Assembly (NCBI GenBank): GCA_013398055.1
Contig: VZRS01015035.1
Span: forward strand, 876,270-940,269
Length of the DNA stretch: 64,000 nt
Direction of reading: 5' to 3'
Source of the DNA: Ifrita kowaldi
Taxonomy: Eukaryota; Chordata; Aves; Passeriformes; Cinclosomatidae
Numbering within the stretch: the stretch's first letter is position 1; every line of letters starts with the position of its first letter. Positions 10,751 to 21,793 of the stretch are shown here, piece after piece. The position numbers were made by a program, and so were the translations under genes. The notes under the pieces are model-generated. The model was not told the origin of the DNA, did not search any database, and saw only the letters and a list, made by a program, of their open reading frames with translations.

Positions 10751-12561
10751 ATCACTTTATTAGAACAACGGTGTCGTTAGAGGAGAATTTGGGAAGAAGT
10801 AGCTATCATTTTTGTTGGTTTCTTACTTTTTAAATTTTTGTAGAAAGATTTAGCAGGATAACTTCAGCAACCAGCTTGAAGCTATGGATGTTTATGATTT
10901 GAGCAATTAGTATGCCAAAAGGCTGACTGTGCAACAGACTAAGAAATGTACTGTTCTTGCCCATAAAAATACCGCCTATATTTATGGGTTTTACCTCTTA
11001 TGTTTTAAGGATGGCAGAGTACAGCCCATTTTCTTTTGCACTTTAAATGTTTTAGAGCAATACACTCTTTACCCCCAGACATCTTCATTCCTTTCCAAAT
11101 AGTACCTGGAATTCAGATGACACATTAAGATTCATGCAGCTCGACCTTCCTTGCCTTTCACGCAGAGCTCCAGTGGCTCTGACCAATAAAGTTTGGGACA
11201 CAAATAACAATTTTCATCACAACTTAGTTGCTTGCAGGGGTAGCACTAATGCTCTATTAGAGGATAACTGTTGAAAACAGATAGTTATACTCATTAACTC
11301 ACATTAACTTTATACTGGCTTTAGCATCTTCTCCCATCTAACCAATAGAACACACAGCGTCACCAGCTTCCTCTGAAGTGCCACATTTGATTTCCTTCTA
11401 TACAGTGAGGAAAAATTACTGATAAAATGAATCCAGCACTGTTCTTTGGCATAACACTGATAAGTGGAGACTCTCCCTCAATTAAAAGCTGCTGAGTGAT
11501 CAGAGCACCCTGAACCTGGAATTGGAATGTCAAAAATCTGCCTTCATTTTCAGTTGCAAGCCACATGCCAATTTTCATACTGAAGGCTCCATATAATCAT
11601 CTTGGAGCACACAGTGCTCAGAGCCCCACCCAGCCAAGGAACAAAAACCCTTAGAATATAAAGCTTAAAGAAAGTACTGCAAAACATATGTAAATTGGGA
11701 AAAGATAGCAGAGGGTATTCTGGCCTTTGCCTCTTCCTTGACAGTCTCATACCATGTGTTTTTGGGGATTTCTTGACATGTTTTGCAAAAATCAGGATGG
11801 TATAAAGAATATACCCACAAAAGTGTTTTGCATAGCGTGCAGAGAAAACAATTCAGCACCAGAGTGTTTGATATCTATGCTTAAGGAAACTTCCCTGTCC
11901 CACCATCCAGGAGTCACTCTCACCACCTGAGCTGGAACTGAGGCCCCTTCTCAGCTACACTCACAGTCAGACCAAGTTTCCTCATCAGCTCGACTCCAGG
12001 TTTCCCATAGCAGAGTCTCAGACATCCAGATCCTTAAACTATTTTAGTCATGCTGCAATAGCTAAATAAAACTATAACAGCTTGGACTGATGCCTCCAAG
12101 GAGGGATGCAAAACAAAGGACCCCCTGGGCTTTTATCCCCTTACAATCTCTGGATGGGAAAATCCAGGGGTCCTCAGCTCCTGTGTCCCCGTCCCTCACC
12201 TGGCTGTACCACAGGTCCCCATGCCTTTAGTTCACAGCCTCTTGCCTCAGGGCCCTGCCCCTCAGCCCAACCCACAGCTTGTACCCCAAGATATCTGCGC
12301 CAAATGCATTCCCCAACATCTAGGTGCCCAGTTCTAAACTACTGGTACAGTACTCTTTAGCAGCCAGGATGCTTAAGGTGAAGATGGCACATGGCCAGAG
12401 CCATTCTAAAGGCTCTCTGGCTATTGAAAACGAGATATCCTGCACTGAAAGCATCCTCATTGTTCTCAATGGTCTATCGCTTCAAGTAGAGTCACACCAA
12501 TAGACCACCATTAACAGCGAATGGCTTCTCCTTTGGGCCCTCCTCCTCTTTTTATTCGTAG
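10751..12561. other. Intergenic, nothing recognised
   Basis: No gene recognised. The part from about 12100 to 12350 is richer in C and pyrimidine and has an 84-codon open frame of low-complexity Pro/Ser/Cys composition. It could be an old repeat or pseudogene remnant, but I could not identify it. Confidence 0.45.
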
Positions 12562-12669
12562 TCTTGAAAGGGAAATGGCCTTGGACAAACATTTTCATCT
12601 TGAAACTCTTCCTACTCCAAAGTCATCTCCAGCATCAAAATGAACAACTGCAGCGTGAATTAAACCTTG
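12562..12669 (+). pseudogene. Exon-like segment with conflicting frames
   Basis: The segment lies between an acceptor-like TTTTTATTCGTAG (ending 12561) and a donor-like CTT|GTAAGA (12670). One frame starts with LEREMALDKHFHLETL and stops at a TGA at 12639-12641. A second frame is open across the whole segment and its end reads HQNEQLQRELNL, a coiled-coil-like stretch. The plausible protein character switches frame around 12635. That suggests either an exon broken by a small frameshift, so a decaying gene or an assembly error, or chance. No family recognised. Confidence 0.25.
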
Positions 12670-13621
12670 TAAGATACAACTTTTGCCAAGTACCACCATC
12701 TGGATATTTAAATCCACAAAATCTCTGCTACAGGGGCAAGTGCAGCATTTACATTTCTAGAAGTGGGAAATCACCCACTCCTCGGATGTATCTACTTGGT
12801 GCAGACAAGGTGCAAATTACACCGAGATTCCAACTGAGGTAAATCCATATCAAGGAGCCTGTTCACCTGTTTACCTCGCTACCCACCCATGATGAGACTG
12901 ACCACTTAAAGCTCTCGAGTACACTCTATTTGCAATGATGTGTACACACATCTGGAAAGGAAAGAAACAAGTCTTCATAGCCCACTGATTTTTGCCTCCT
13001 CACGCTTCTCTGCCTGAAGCTAAAGGGTTACACGCAAACAGGTACAGTAAGCAGCTGTTTTATAACTGCAGCATAAGAAAGGATGTGTATGGGTGGAGGG
13101 AGGGAGAGTCCAAGCCAGAGGCAACTGCCCTTTTTCCATTAACACTTTCCCTTATATTTACAACTTACCTCACAAGCTTCGAATTCACCCTCCAAACACC
13201 GTCACTCACTGCTGATACCAGACACTACATATACAGTACATTACAAAATGTGCCATATTTGGATAGGGAAAAAAGGTGGTTTATTTGCCCTATTTCCAGC
13301 CTTTATTGCCAAGTTATCTGACTTGCCTTTCAACAGTATAATGGCAACAGCATTTTGGAAATTCTGAAGTAATCTGGGTCTGTTACTTAAGGAGCCAGGA
13401 AGTCACCCTGTTGCATGTACCTACTACATTCTTACCACATATCTGATGTTAAGAGCACCGTCTTTGCTGGAAAGTCAAGAGAAGAATTCCCCCAGGCTCA
13501 CGGGCTATAATTTGCTTTGCCCTCTACTATATCCGTGTAGGTCAAAAGGAAGTTTATACAGGTGCATCAGATTTTGACATAAAACCCCAACTAGATTATG
13601 ATCCAAAACTGCTGTCTGCCG
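12670..13621. other. Intergenic, nothing recognised
   Basis: No gene or clear repeat. A 109-codon frame at 12992-13321 (plus) has no recognisable domain and no supporting splice context. Confidence 0.45.
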
Positions 13622-13862
13622 TAGCAGCCCAGAGCTTTATCCAACCAGGTTTTGAAAAATCTCCACAGTTGGAGGCTACACAACTTCTCTGGGCAAAATC
13701 TGCTTGACTAGCCTAACGATGAGAAAGTTTTCCCCATAAATTCAACATAAACCTCTGTGACTTCAGTTTATGTCCTTTGCCTCTCAGCTTCCTGCCATAC
13801 AGTGCTATAAAGAGCCTGGCTTGCTCAAAGGCACAGGGAGGCTGCTGACAGGTCCCCCATAG
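13622..13862 (-). mobile_element. CR1 LINE fragment, old
   Basis: Reverse-complement CR1 landmarks are visible though diverged: TCCAACCAGGTTTTGAAAA, TCTCCACAGTTGGAGGCTAC, ACAACTTCTCTGGGCAA, and AGTTTATGTCCTTTGCCTCT, followed by a segment ending near GACAGGTCCCCC. The order fits an ancient CR1 3' portion. Confidence 0.7.
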
Positions 13863-16800
13863 AGCTACAGCTTCCCGGTACTCAGTCAACACAGGATACC
13901 ATGGGACTATGGTTTATTTTATGAGATGCAGCTCTACATGTCCAAATTATGATTGCCAAGAGAAACTGACGCAGTTTTATCGAGAAACCAAAGGGCTCAC
14001 ATTTTTGCCAGCAGCAAAATTTTAAAAAATAAATCTGGTTTAAAAAAATGGTCTTGCTTGCCAAAATACATATTTTTTTAAAAAAAAGCTAGAAAACACA
14101 GTAACGCAGCGCTAGAAGTAGAACACCCACCTCCTGGTTATCCCAGTATCTCAGGCATAAGACTGCTCTGCAAGAACAGACACATTCACAAATAGAACAG
14201 TAAATCCCTAGCAGCATTTATCCAAATACAGAAAAGCATATTCCATACAGAAGTTTAGCAACAAAAACAGAGAAGGTCTGATTTAGTAAATCCATTTGCC
14301 TTACTTGTTATTTAGCAAACACCTTCTACAAAATCCTACAGTTTGTTGACGGCAATCTGAAATGTGTTGAAGTAGGATACACATACAGAATGTCTTATTT
14401 ACTAAAGCGGAATTATTTTTAGAAAAGCTGAATGTAGAACAAGCTACATCTTGCTCTAACTTACAGCTGAGCATCCTGTTTACACGCTGATGTCCGTGTT
14501 TACTTTTTTGGTTACAGGAAGCAGTGCCAAAAGACTTGAAATAATTTTGCCTCCTGCTGCCTATCAAGTTATTCCACTCCTGTAGGAAACAATGGCTGGG
14601 GGTCAAGTTAACTCATGCAGAGAAACGCAGAGTGCAGAGTTTCACTGCTCTGAGACAATGCCATTTTAACAGCTTCGCTGCAAGGACTTGCTTTGCCAGT
14701 CTTCTTTGCCCAATCTGTCTCCCTGAAATATGTTCCACTTCCTTCTGGAACTTTTTCTTAGAATATTCTTCAAATTATTTTTCCTTCTCTCCAAACCTTG
14801 TTCTTTCTTTTACACTACTAACATTTTCACATGATTTGCCCTCTATCTTCAAGCTGCAGTCTTAACACATCAGTCAGATGCCACAGCAGCACAGCAGTTT
14901 CTACATTATATTCCTGCATTTTAATTTTATTTTGTTAATTTATATCTTGAAAAATAGAGTGACTGGCCTTATAGAGGGTTAAGAGGAGGAAGCCAGGACA
15001 GTTCTCCATATGAATCTCTGTGCAAGTGCCAGCTGGATTTCGCAGCCCCGCGCTCGGCAAAGCACAGAACAAGAGTGCTGTTAGTATTCTTGGAGTGCTC
15101 TGAAGAGGAACAGGAAAAGGCAAGAAAATAATCTTACTCTGTACCAGAAAGAAGTGCTGGAAAGTCAAAGAGGAGAATTCAAACTCCATCCTCCTCACAG
15201 CACATAATCAACATCACTCACAGTCACTCTCATGCATCACAGTGACACTAAAGGTAATAAGCTGTGCGTGAAAGAAGGGAAATACTGAAGAGGTGTTGTT
15301 GCAGCACATCCCCCTTTCCTCCTGCTCTCCATGCCCTCCAAAGCTGAACATTGCTTCCAGGATACTGAAAATAGTGCTTGCTGAAGCTCTGCCCAGGAGG
15401 GGACCCACCACTCGCCCATTCCTGCCTCTTGGGGTATATTTATTAATGGCTTACAGCAATACACCCTTTCAGATAACCAGAGGTCACTTACTCTCTCAAT
15501 TTTTGATGGCTTATTTACCCATGCACTCTTCAGGAGCATGAGGCAGCCCCAACAACAGATACAGTCCTAAAGCCCAGGCAATGTTGGGGTGATATGGAAG
15601 TGTTGATGGCTCCCTAAAACAGGTCGTGCACAAAGCTCAGGGCCTCTGGGTTTTTCCTGTGCATACAGACAGGTTAATTCAAACACCACTGAGTTTTAGT
15701 AATTCTCTATCAAGAGCAATTAATATTGAAACAGGTCCAGAATAAACCCAAACAATAAAATATCCATTCTCCCATTGTGAAGAGCAGTGGGGGGAAAGCA
15801 GAACTGGAAACAGTCCTGTCCCTGTTCCCTCTACCTGCCTGGCTCTGCAAGTGGACACATATTTGCCCCTGCTGTTCTTAGCATATCCCAAATATAAGTG
15901 TCAGAGACACTGCCAAGTGGTACAGTAACGCACACAAGGAAAATCCTCCAAATTCCAAGGTTATATAGAAGGGGAAAAAGCACCCGTTTCTTCACCTCAG
16001 GGGCAAAATTGTACTTCACATGTGTGATGGACTGAGTAACGCTTCATCACAAGAGCCAATTTTCTTCCAACTCCCCTGCAGCTCCTAAAACATAGATCTT
16101 AGTTTTGTGCCTGATTTGCTAAATGGCTTTCCTTTCCATTATACCTTTAAAAAATAAAGAGGAATGATAAACACATAATTTCATGATTTACTGCGCTCAC
16201 CCGAAAGTAGATGTTACGACTGTTCTCACTTAAGAAATATATTCTGAAATAAAAATAATAAAAAAAAAAAACCACAAACAAACATGTCACTCCCCCTCTT
16301 CCACAAGGAGAGGGTGGATATTCCTCATGGAAAACAAAAGCCAGAAGAAAAAGCTAAGTAGTTATTAAAATGGAAATAGTCTAAAAAAAAAAACCCCGAT
16401 GACTTATAACAACAAAAAGCCTTCGGATAGTTCCATCTCACATAGATTAAATTTTAGTGCTATGTATAGTAAAAACATAAGTGATAAAAATAGAACAAAA
16501 CCCATGTATAATGCAGGCATTGAATCAATAAAGTAATTAGGATCATAAGCATTCCAAGAAAATCAACAGTTTGGCATTTTTCTACCATGTAGGACTTTGT
16601 CAGAAAGATGTAGGACTTTTTTTTATAAAAAACCCCAAACATCGTTCCCAATTCTGAATTCTCACTTTGCACTTTTCATCGCTTTGCTGCATGAAGGGCA
16701 TGACAAATGGATACAGCTCCTTGGCTGTACCCCCTCTAACTCACCTGGTTTGCCCCAACCTTAAAACACATCCATTCAGGAGTATCTGTGAAACAACCAT

Positions 16801-18230
16801 ATAAATTATATTCCCTTTAAGATACTCGAACACCCACCTCCACTCTGGGGAAGGCTCTTCTCCACAAACTGAAAATATCCTGGCTGTCTCACTCTTTTAA
16901 GCCTTCCCTCCAAACCTACTTTGCAGCTGTAGATCAGCTCCCACAGCTGCAGCCCTTCCATCACTCCACACCTCTGCTTTTGCCCCTCTTTCAGGAAGCT
17001 TCTTTCCAGCAGAGACTTGTGGGAGTGCTGACATGTCCCAGCTGCAAACATTGATGCTCATGGGACTAAACCAAACCATTTCCCCTTTGACAACTGTATG
17101 TAGTTCATGAACTCCCAAATGCAAAACTCCTGGCTGCTGTTACCTAAAGGAACCTGGGCTCAGCCTGGGCTTGAGATTCCAGATGAAAAACACCAGGCCA
17201 GGAGAGGATCCCCATCACTGGGACTGACCCAGGACTTGAACACACAAGGGGTGACTAAAGCATCAGCTGATGCTTGTTTGATGCTCATCTTTAGCATCCT
17301 GATGGGCCTCAAGACTGAAAAAAACCCCGAAACAGAATTTAAGCAGCTGTTTTATTAATTCTTGTCACCATGTACACCACCCTCTTTCATCAAACATGTA
17401 GGATTGCCTCTTTTGCAGAAGAGGGCTGTGTTTGATGGTAGAATAGCAGATGTGCTGTTACATCCAGTCCTCTCCAAAGCCACATCCAGAATTCCTGTTG
17501 CCACTTTCTCATTGCCTATGAAATGCAGGTTAGAGTTTATGCTAAAAATTCCAAGAATCTTAGGTGCATCTGAACAAGGCTATGGAGAAAAGAAATTGCC
17601 CCACCGGTAAAGGGTAAAGCTTCCCCACTGACTTCAATATGTCACAAAATATATTATGGCTTTTATTATAATGCAGCGAGAATAAATCAGCCTTTCATGA
17701 TCAAGAAGAGACAGTATTACTTGTTCTGGTGCTCTCTGCCTTTCAGAGGGGAGTGTGCTCTGAAATATTGTCACTTTTGTTGCTTCCAGTATGTCAGCTT
17801 GAAAGGAGATTGCAGAAAGGAGAGCAGGCCAAGACAAACATTTTACTGCCCTTTTTCCCCCCCTGATTACAATTGCTTTTGGGCTGCTATCAGTAAATTT
17901 TAGGACCTCATACCAGCCAGATGAAGTTTTTTACTGGGCTCAGTGTCCTTACAAGGTTCAGACTTTGATGAGATCCTATTTCATTTTCTACTATTGCCCA
18001 ACTGCAGTGTGTTTTAATTGAAAACTAGCTATTACTTAGCTGCATCTTGTGTCACGCTCTGTGTTTCACACCCCGGAAGAAGTTGTCAGGAAATCACTGC
18101 ATCCGTAACCACCTTCATAGACCCAAATCATAACGTTTTTATTCATTCATGTGCTCAGTGTGATGGGAAGAAAGACATAAATTAGGTGTGGCTGTGCAGA
18201 GCTGTGGTTCAGCACCAGGGCTGGAAGCAG
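13863..18230. other. Intergenic, nothing recognised
   Basis: About 4.4 kb with no recognised gene. It contains A-runs (for example 16259-16271 and 16383-16393) and short open frames on both strands without family resemblance. Confidence 0.5.
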
Positions 18231-18286
18231 CCCTGTGTCCCTGTGTCCTCCCTGTGTCCCTGTGCCCTCCCTGTGTCCCTGTGCCT
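18231..18286. repeat. 19-bp minisatellite, about 3 copies
   Basis: Three near-identical units (18231-18249, 18250-18268, 18269-18286) have the form CCCTGTGTCCCTGTGyCCT, each itself built from CCCTGTGT-type subunits. It encodes only a low-complexity frame and is best read as a small tandem repeat. Confidence 0.85.
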
Positions 18287-18819
18287 CAGGCTCCAAGCCC
18301 CAGCCAGGCAGCCCTGGGTATACCTGGTGCTCCTGCCTTCTCCAGGTTCTAAGTGCACCTCCCTCATGGAGAAACTGTGATTTACTTTTTACTTAGTGCT
18401 GCCTACAAAGAGCCTCTCAATTTTTAGTCCATTAACAAATCTTTCCTGGGATCTATTAACATGTCACCATGGAATGCCTTTTCCTTCAAAGTTTAATACG
18501 TCTTAACTCTCTCTTAATCACATTGCTCTACTCCACTTCATAGCCTGTGGCTTCAGGGAACCTTTGCCTTTTATTAGTACCCATATACAATCATGTTGTC
18601 ATTCCAAAATCCACTGCTGCTTTGGGTTTCATAAATTCTTATCCCTTTGATTTACTTGGTGTGTCCGCAGCTCCCTGAGAGGGGAGATGTGCAGGCAGGG
18701 CAAGGAATGAAATGTTACAGTACCAAGCTGTGCCAGTGCATTCTTTTGCAGGGAGAGCTGTGCCTGACAGGAGACACAGTCCCTTCTTGCCTGCAGTGGT
18801 GGCAGGCAGTGTTAACACT

Positions 18820-18995
18820 GGTTTGGTCAAATCCTTGGTACAATCCCTGGAGGTATTGAAAAGACGTGGAGATATTGAAAAGACGTGGAGATGAGGTACT
18901 TGGTGACGTGGTTTAGTGGTGGACTTGGCAGTGCTGGGGCAATGGTTGGACTCGATCATAAAGGTCTTTTCCAACCTGAGTGACTCTGTGATTCC
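18820..18995 (+). mobile_element. CR1 LINE 3' end with internal duplication
   Basis: A plus-oriented CR1 3' segment is recognisable by ATCCCTGGAGGTATTGAAAAG, GTGGTTTAGTGGTGGACTTG, GGTTGGACTCGATCATAAAG, then GTCTTTTCCAACCTGAGTGA and the 3' tip CTCTGTGATTCC. A perfect 19-bp tandem duplication lies inside it (18855-18873 and 18874-18892). A 170-codon open frame on the other strand overlaps this element and is not a gene. Confidence 0.85.
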
Positions 18996-19195
18996 TGTTC
19001 TGGCAGTTGGTGAGAGCTGATACACTTCCATGCTCACAGCTGTGAGCTTCCAAATGAAGAACTGACTGTTCCTACCTTGGTAGTGCCCCATAAAGGAAGA
19101 TCTCTCTTGCCACAGCCTTGTGAGGGTCACAGCATTTCTGCCTTGGCTCATCTAGAAGCTCTGCTGACTGCCTGGTGAGGGAGGGACTACCTGTC

Positions 19196-19235
19196 TGCCA
19201 CCCATTTGGGATCACTGCCACCCATTTGGGGTCAT
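19196..19235. repeat. 20-bp tandem duplication
   Basis: Two adjacent units, 19196-19215 and 19216-19235, share TGCCACCCATTTGGG and differ at two to three positions near their ends. No function recognised. Confidence 0.8.
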
Positions 19236-20579
19236 TTGCACCTCCAGGTGATGAAAAAGCATACTGAAAATCCTTCTTAGGAAGGCACATCCAGATACAT
19301 GTTTTACCTGTTGTTTGAGGTGATGTTTAGCACTTTATAATGGTGTTTTTGAGTGACATAAGAAAGTTTCAGTGTGATAAAGCTGTGGTCTCTATTTGGT
19401 AAATCCTTTATTTATGTCACTGAATTCATTACTGGAGATGACAAAGCTAAGATTATGAAATTGTGTAAAAGCAGCTCCTGACAATTCTGTTGTGTTTTGG
19501 TTTTTTTTTTCAATTCCATTTCTACTGAGAAGCATATTATGATGCAATTTAAGGTGCTGTAGTACTAGGAGCATGAACAAGATGGATTCACTAATTAAAT
19601 TGAAACAAGGTCCAGCCTGACATCTCTAAAATACAGCAGATCCCATCAGAGCCACATGCTTGTCTCCCTGCTGTTAGAGATTTGTCATTTGCAAGGTACC
19701 TGGATTTCGTCTCAGCATCATGTCAAAGAATTTGAAAAATATCTCATCTCTCTTCTAATAAGACACCATCTGCCTTTTTTTTAGAGTAGCCTCCAAGTAG
19801 GCATTGTCTGGGTCTGTTTAAGCACTTTTGTCTGTTCCCACTTTCTTTACAAAAGTTTTTTGATTTTTTTTTCACAAGTCAGAGTTGCTGCAGTGTGCTC
19901 TGTGTGGTGAAAATGTTCAAAAGCATTGGGAGTGTGCAGCTTGTACAGAATGCAGCTGCCCACCTGTGAAATGGTATTAGACACAGAGAATACAGTGTAT
20001 CGATTCTTTGGCATCTATATCAGCTTCCTGTTTATTTTTGAATATAATTTAAGTCCCAGTTTTTTACCTGGTTGGACCCTGACAGGTTACTGGGTTTGTC
20101 TGTATGAATTGCCATAGCAACTGTGGTGCTGGAGCAAAGAGTCATGAGCTTTAATAGCCTGGGGGTCTGCAGCAGAGCACTCTTAATTTAGAGACCTTCA
20201 TCTTTCCAGTCTGGGTTGTTTTACCAGCTTGATTGGGCCTATTTTCTGCACTTTAGCATGACTCACTTTGTGATCGTTGGGCTACAGGGAGGGGAGAGAT
20301 GGGAGTTTATGTTTGTTTACTTGGGAGGGATTACACTCTTTGAATAAACACCATTCCAGAATGAAACCCGAAGTGTAGATTGGCTCACATGGATATTTTC
20401 ATGCAAAGGTTATGTTCTGCTTTATTGCGAGACTAGGGTTCACATCTGAAGCCAAGATGAGACACTGAGAACTGTAACATCCCATTTGCTTGTGCTGAAG
20501 CTGAATTTTGTCCTGGGTTGTGCTGTGCCTCAGGTGCCCCAGTGCCTCAGCTTTAGCAGTGCTGAGGGGCTGCTCTTTG

Positions 20580-20808
20580 GGAGACAACCGAAACAATAAA
20601 GAGCTGCCGAGGCAGCGTTACCACTGTTGTTCTCACAGCTTTGTTTATTGTTCCCATGGCCATGCACCTGCAAACCCCAATAATTTTATATGGCAGGTTC
20701 TCATGGGAAGCCATTACCACTGGTGTGAAAATCAGCCTTTTCCCCCAGCCTTTTCATACCTCGTTTTGTAGGTGCTGGTTTGTGTTGGAGACAACCGAAA
20801 CAATAAAG
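20580..20808. repeat. 22-bp direct repeats flanking 185 bp
   Basis: An identical 22-base sequence, beginning GGAGACAACCGAAACAATA and including an AATAAA hexamer, occurs at 20580-20601 and 20787-20808. The 185 bases between contain TTTATTGTTCCCATGGCCATG and no obvious gene. Possible readings are the ends of an unrecognised retroelement, a duplicated poly(A)-signal segment of an LTR, or a target-site duplication that is longer than usual. I cannot choose between them. Confidence 0.7.
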
Positions 20809-21680
20809 CAGTGTTTGTATACTCTACACTGTTAGTATTTTAAATACTGAAATATTAGCCAATAACATGTGCACAGGAGGTTAATGGCCAATGTGCAACA
20901 ACTTCTCTAATTACCATACTCAGCTGTAATCATGCCACAAAGAGGAGCATCCAAGAGGGAGTTTGGGTTGATCCCATAGCAGAAAAAAAGCATATGATAA
21001 ATAGTGGGAAAGCATGCAAAAAAAAAAAATTGTCATCTTTCTCTTCATCCTCACCATTGCTGCACAGGAGAGACAGCACAGAGGTCGCATGGCTGGGGAC
21101 CCCAGCACTGCTCTGCCCAGCTGCCCACAGGGGAGTTCTCCCCTCTCCTTCTGTGTGTCCTCAGCTGCAGACCCTGCTCTGTGCCTGAGAGTGTGGCTCA
21201 ACACCCTGCATGCAACAGCCCCAACAGCGTGAATCTAAGAATTATGTGAATTATTGAAACCATGAGGGTAGGGAAAGTCAAAAACGGTGCTATGGCAGAT
21301 AAATCACATGGCATTTCTTTTTGTTTTTCACTGGGTCTGCCTTGCTCTTTTGGTGGAGCAGAAAGCAGTGGCTACTTGTACTTTATGCCATGCATATCTT
21401 GCCTTAAATAAAACACAATTCCAATGTAGATTTCCATATAGATAATAACAGGTATGTAGTTGGTCATTTGATCAGTACTTACACCTATCTACCAGCCATA
21501 CTGCACATTTTTTAATCAAAGTCGGTGCAGCAGGGGATTTTCTCAGTTGGAACAGCTGAGTGTCAAAAGCCAAACTGCCCAACCAGTCCATGTGAGCACC
21601 AGAACTAGACACCTGCCCACTCACTTTTTGACAGGCATGGCTTTAATGACAGTTTCTGTGAAACCAAATATTATTGTAGG

Positions 21681-21793
21681 TGTTTTTTGGTTTTTTTGTT
21701 TGTTTGTTTTTGGGGGGTTTTTTTTGGGTTTTTTTTGGGGTTTTTTTTGTTTGTTTGTTTGTTTTGGGGGGTTTATTTTGTTTGGGTTTTTTT
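21681..21793. repeat. T/G low-complexity tract
   Basis: About 110 bases made almost only of T runs broken by G runs (TTTGTTTG units plus GGGGGG blocks at two places). On the plus strand four or more G runs occur within short distance, so quadruplex formation is conceivable. The frames that span it give Phe/Gly-rich translations and are not genes. Confidence 0.9.

Noticed and set aside
18639..19151. 170-codon open frame on the minus strand
   Set aside because: It overlaps the antisense of a CR1 3' end (18820-18995), has no domain character and no flanking exons.
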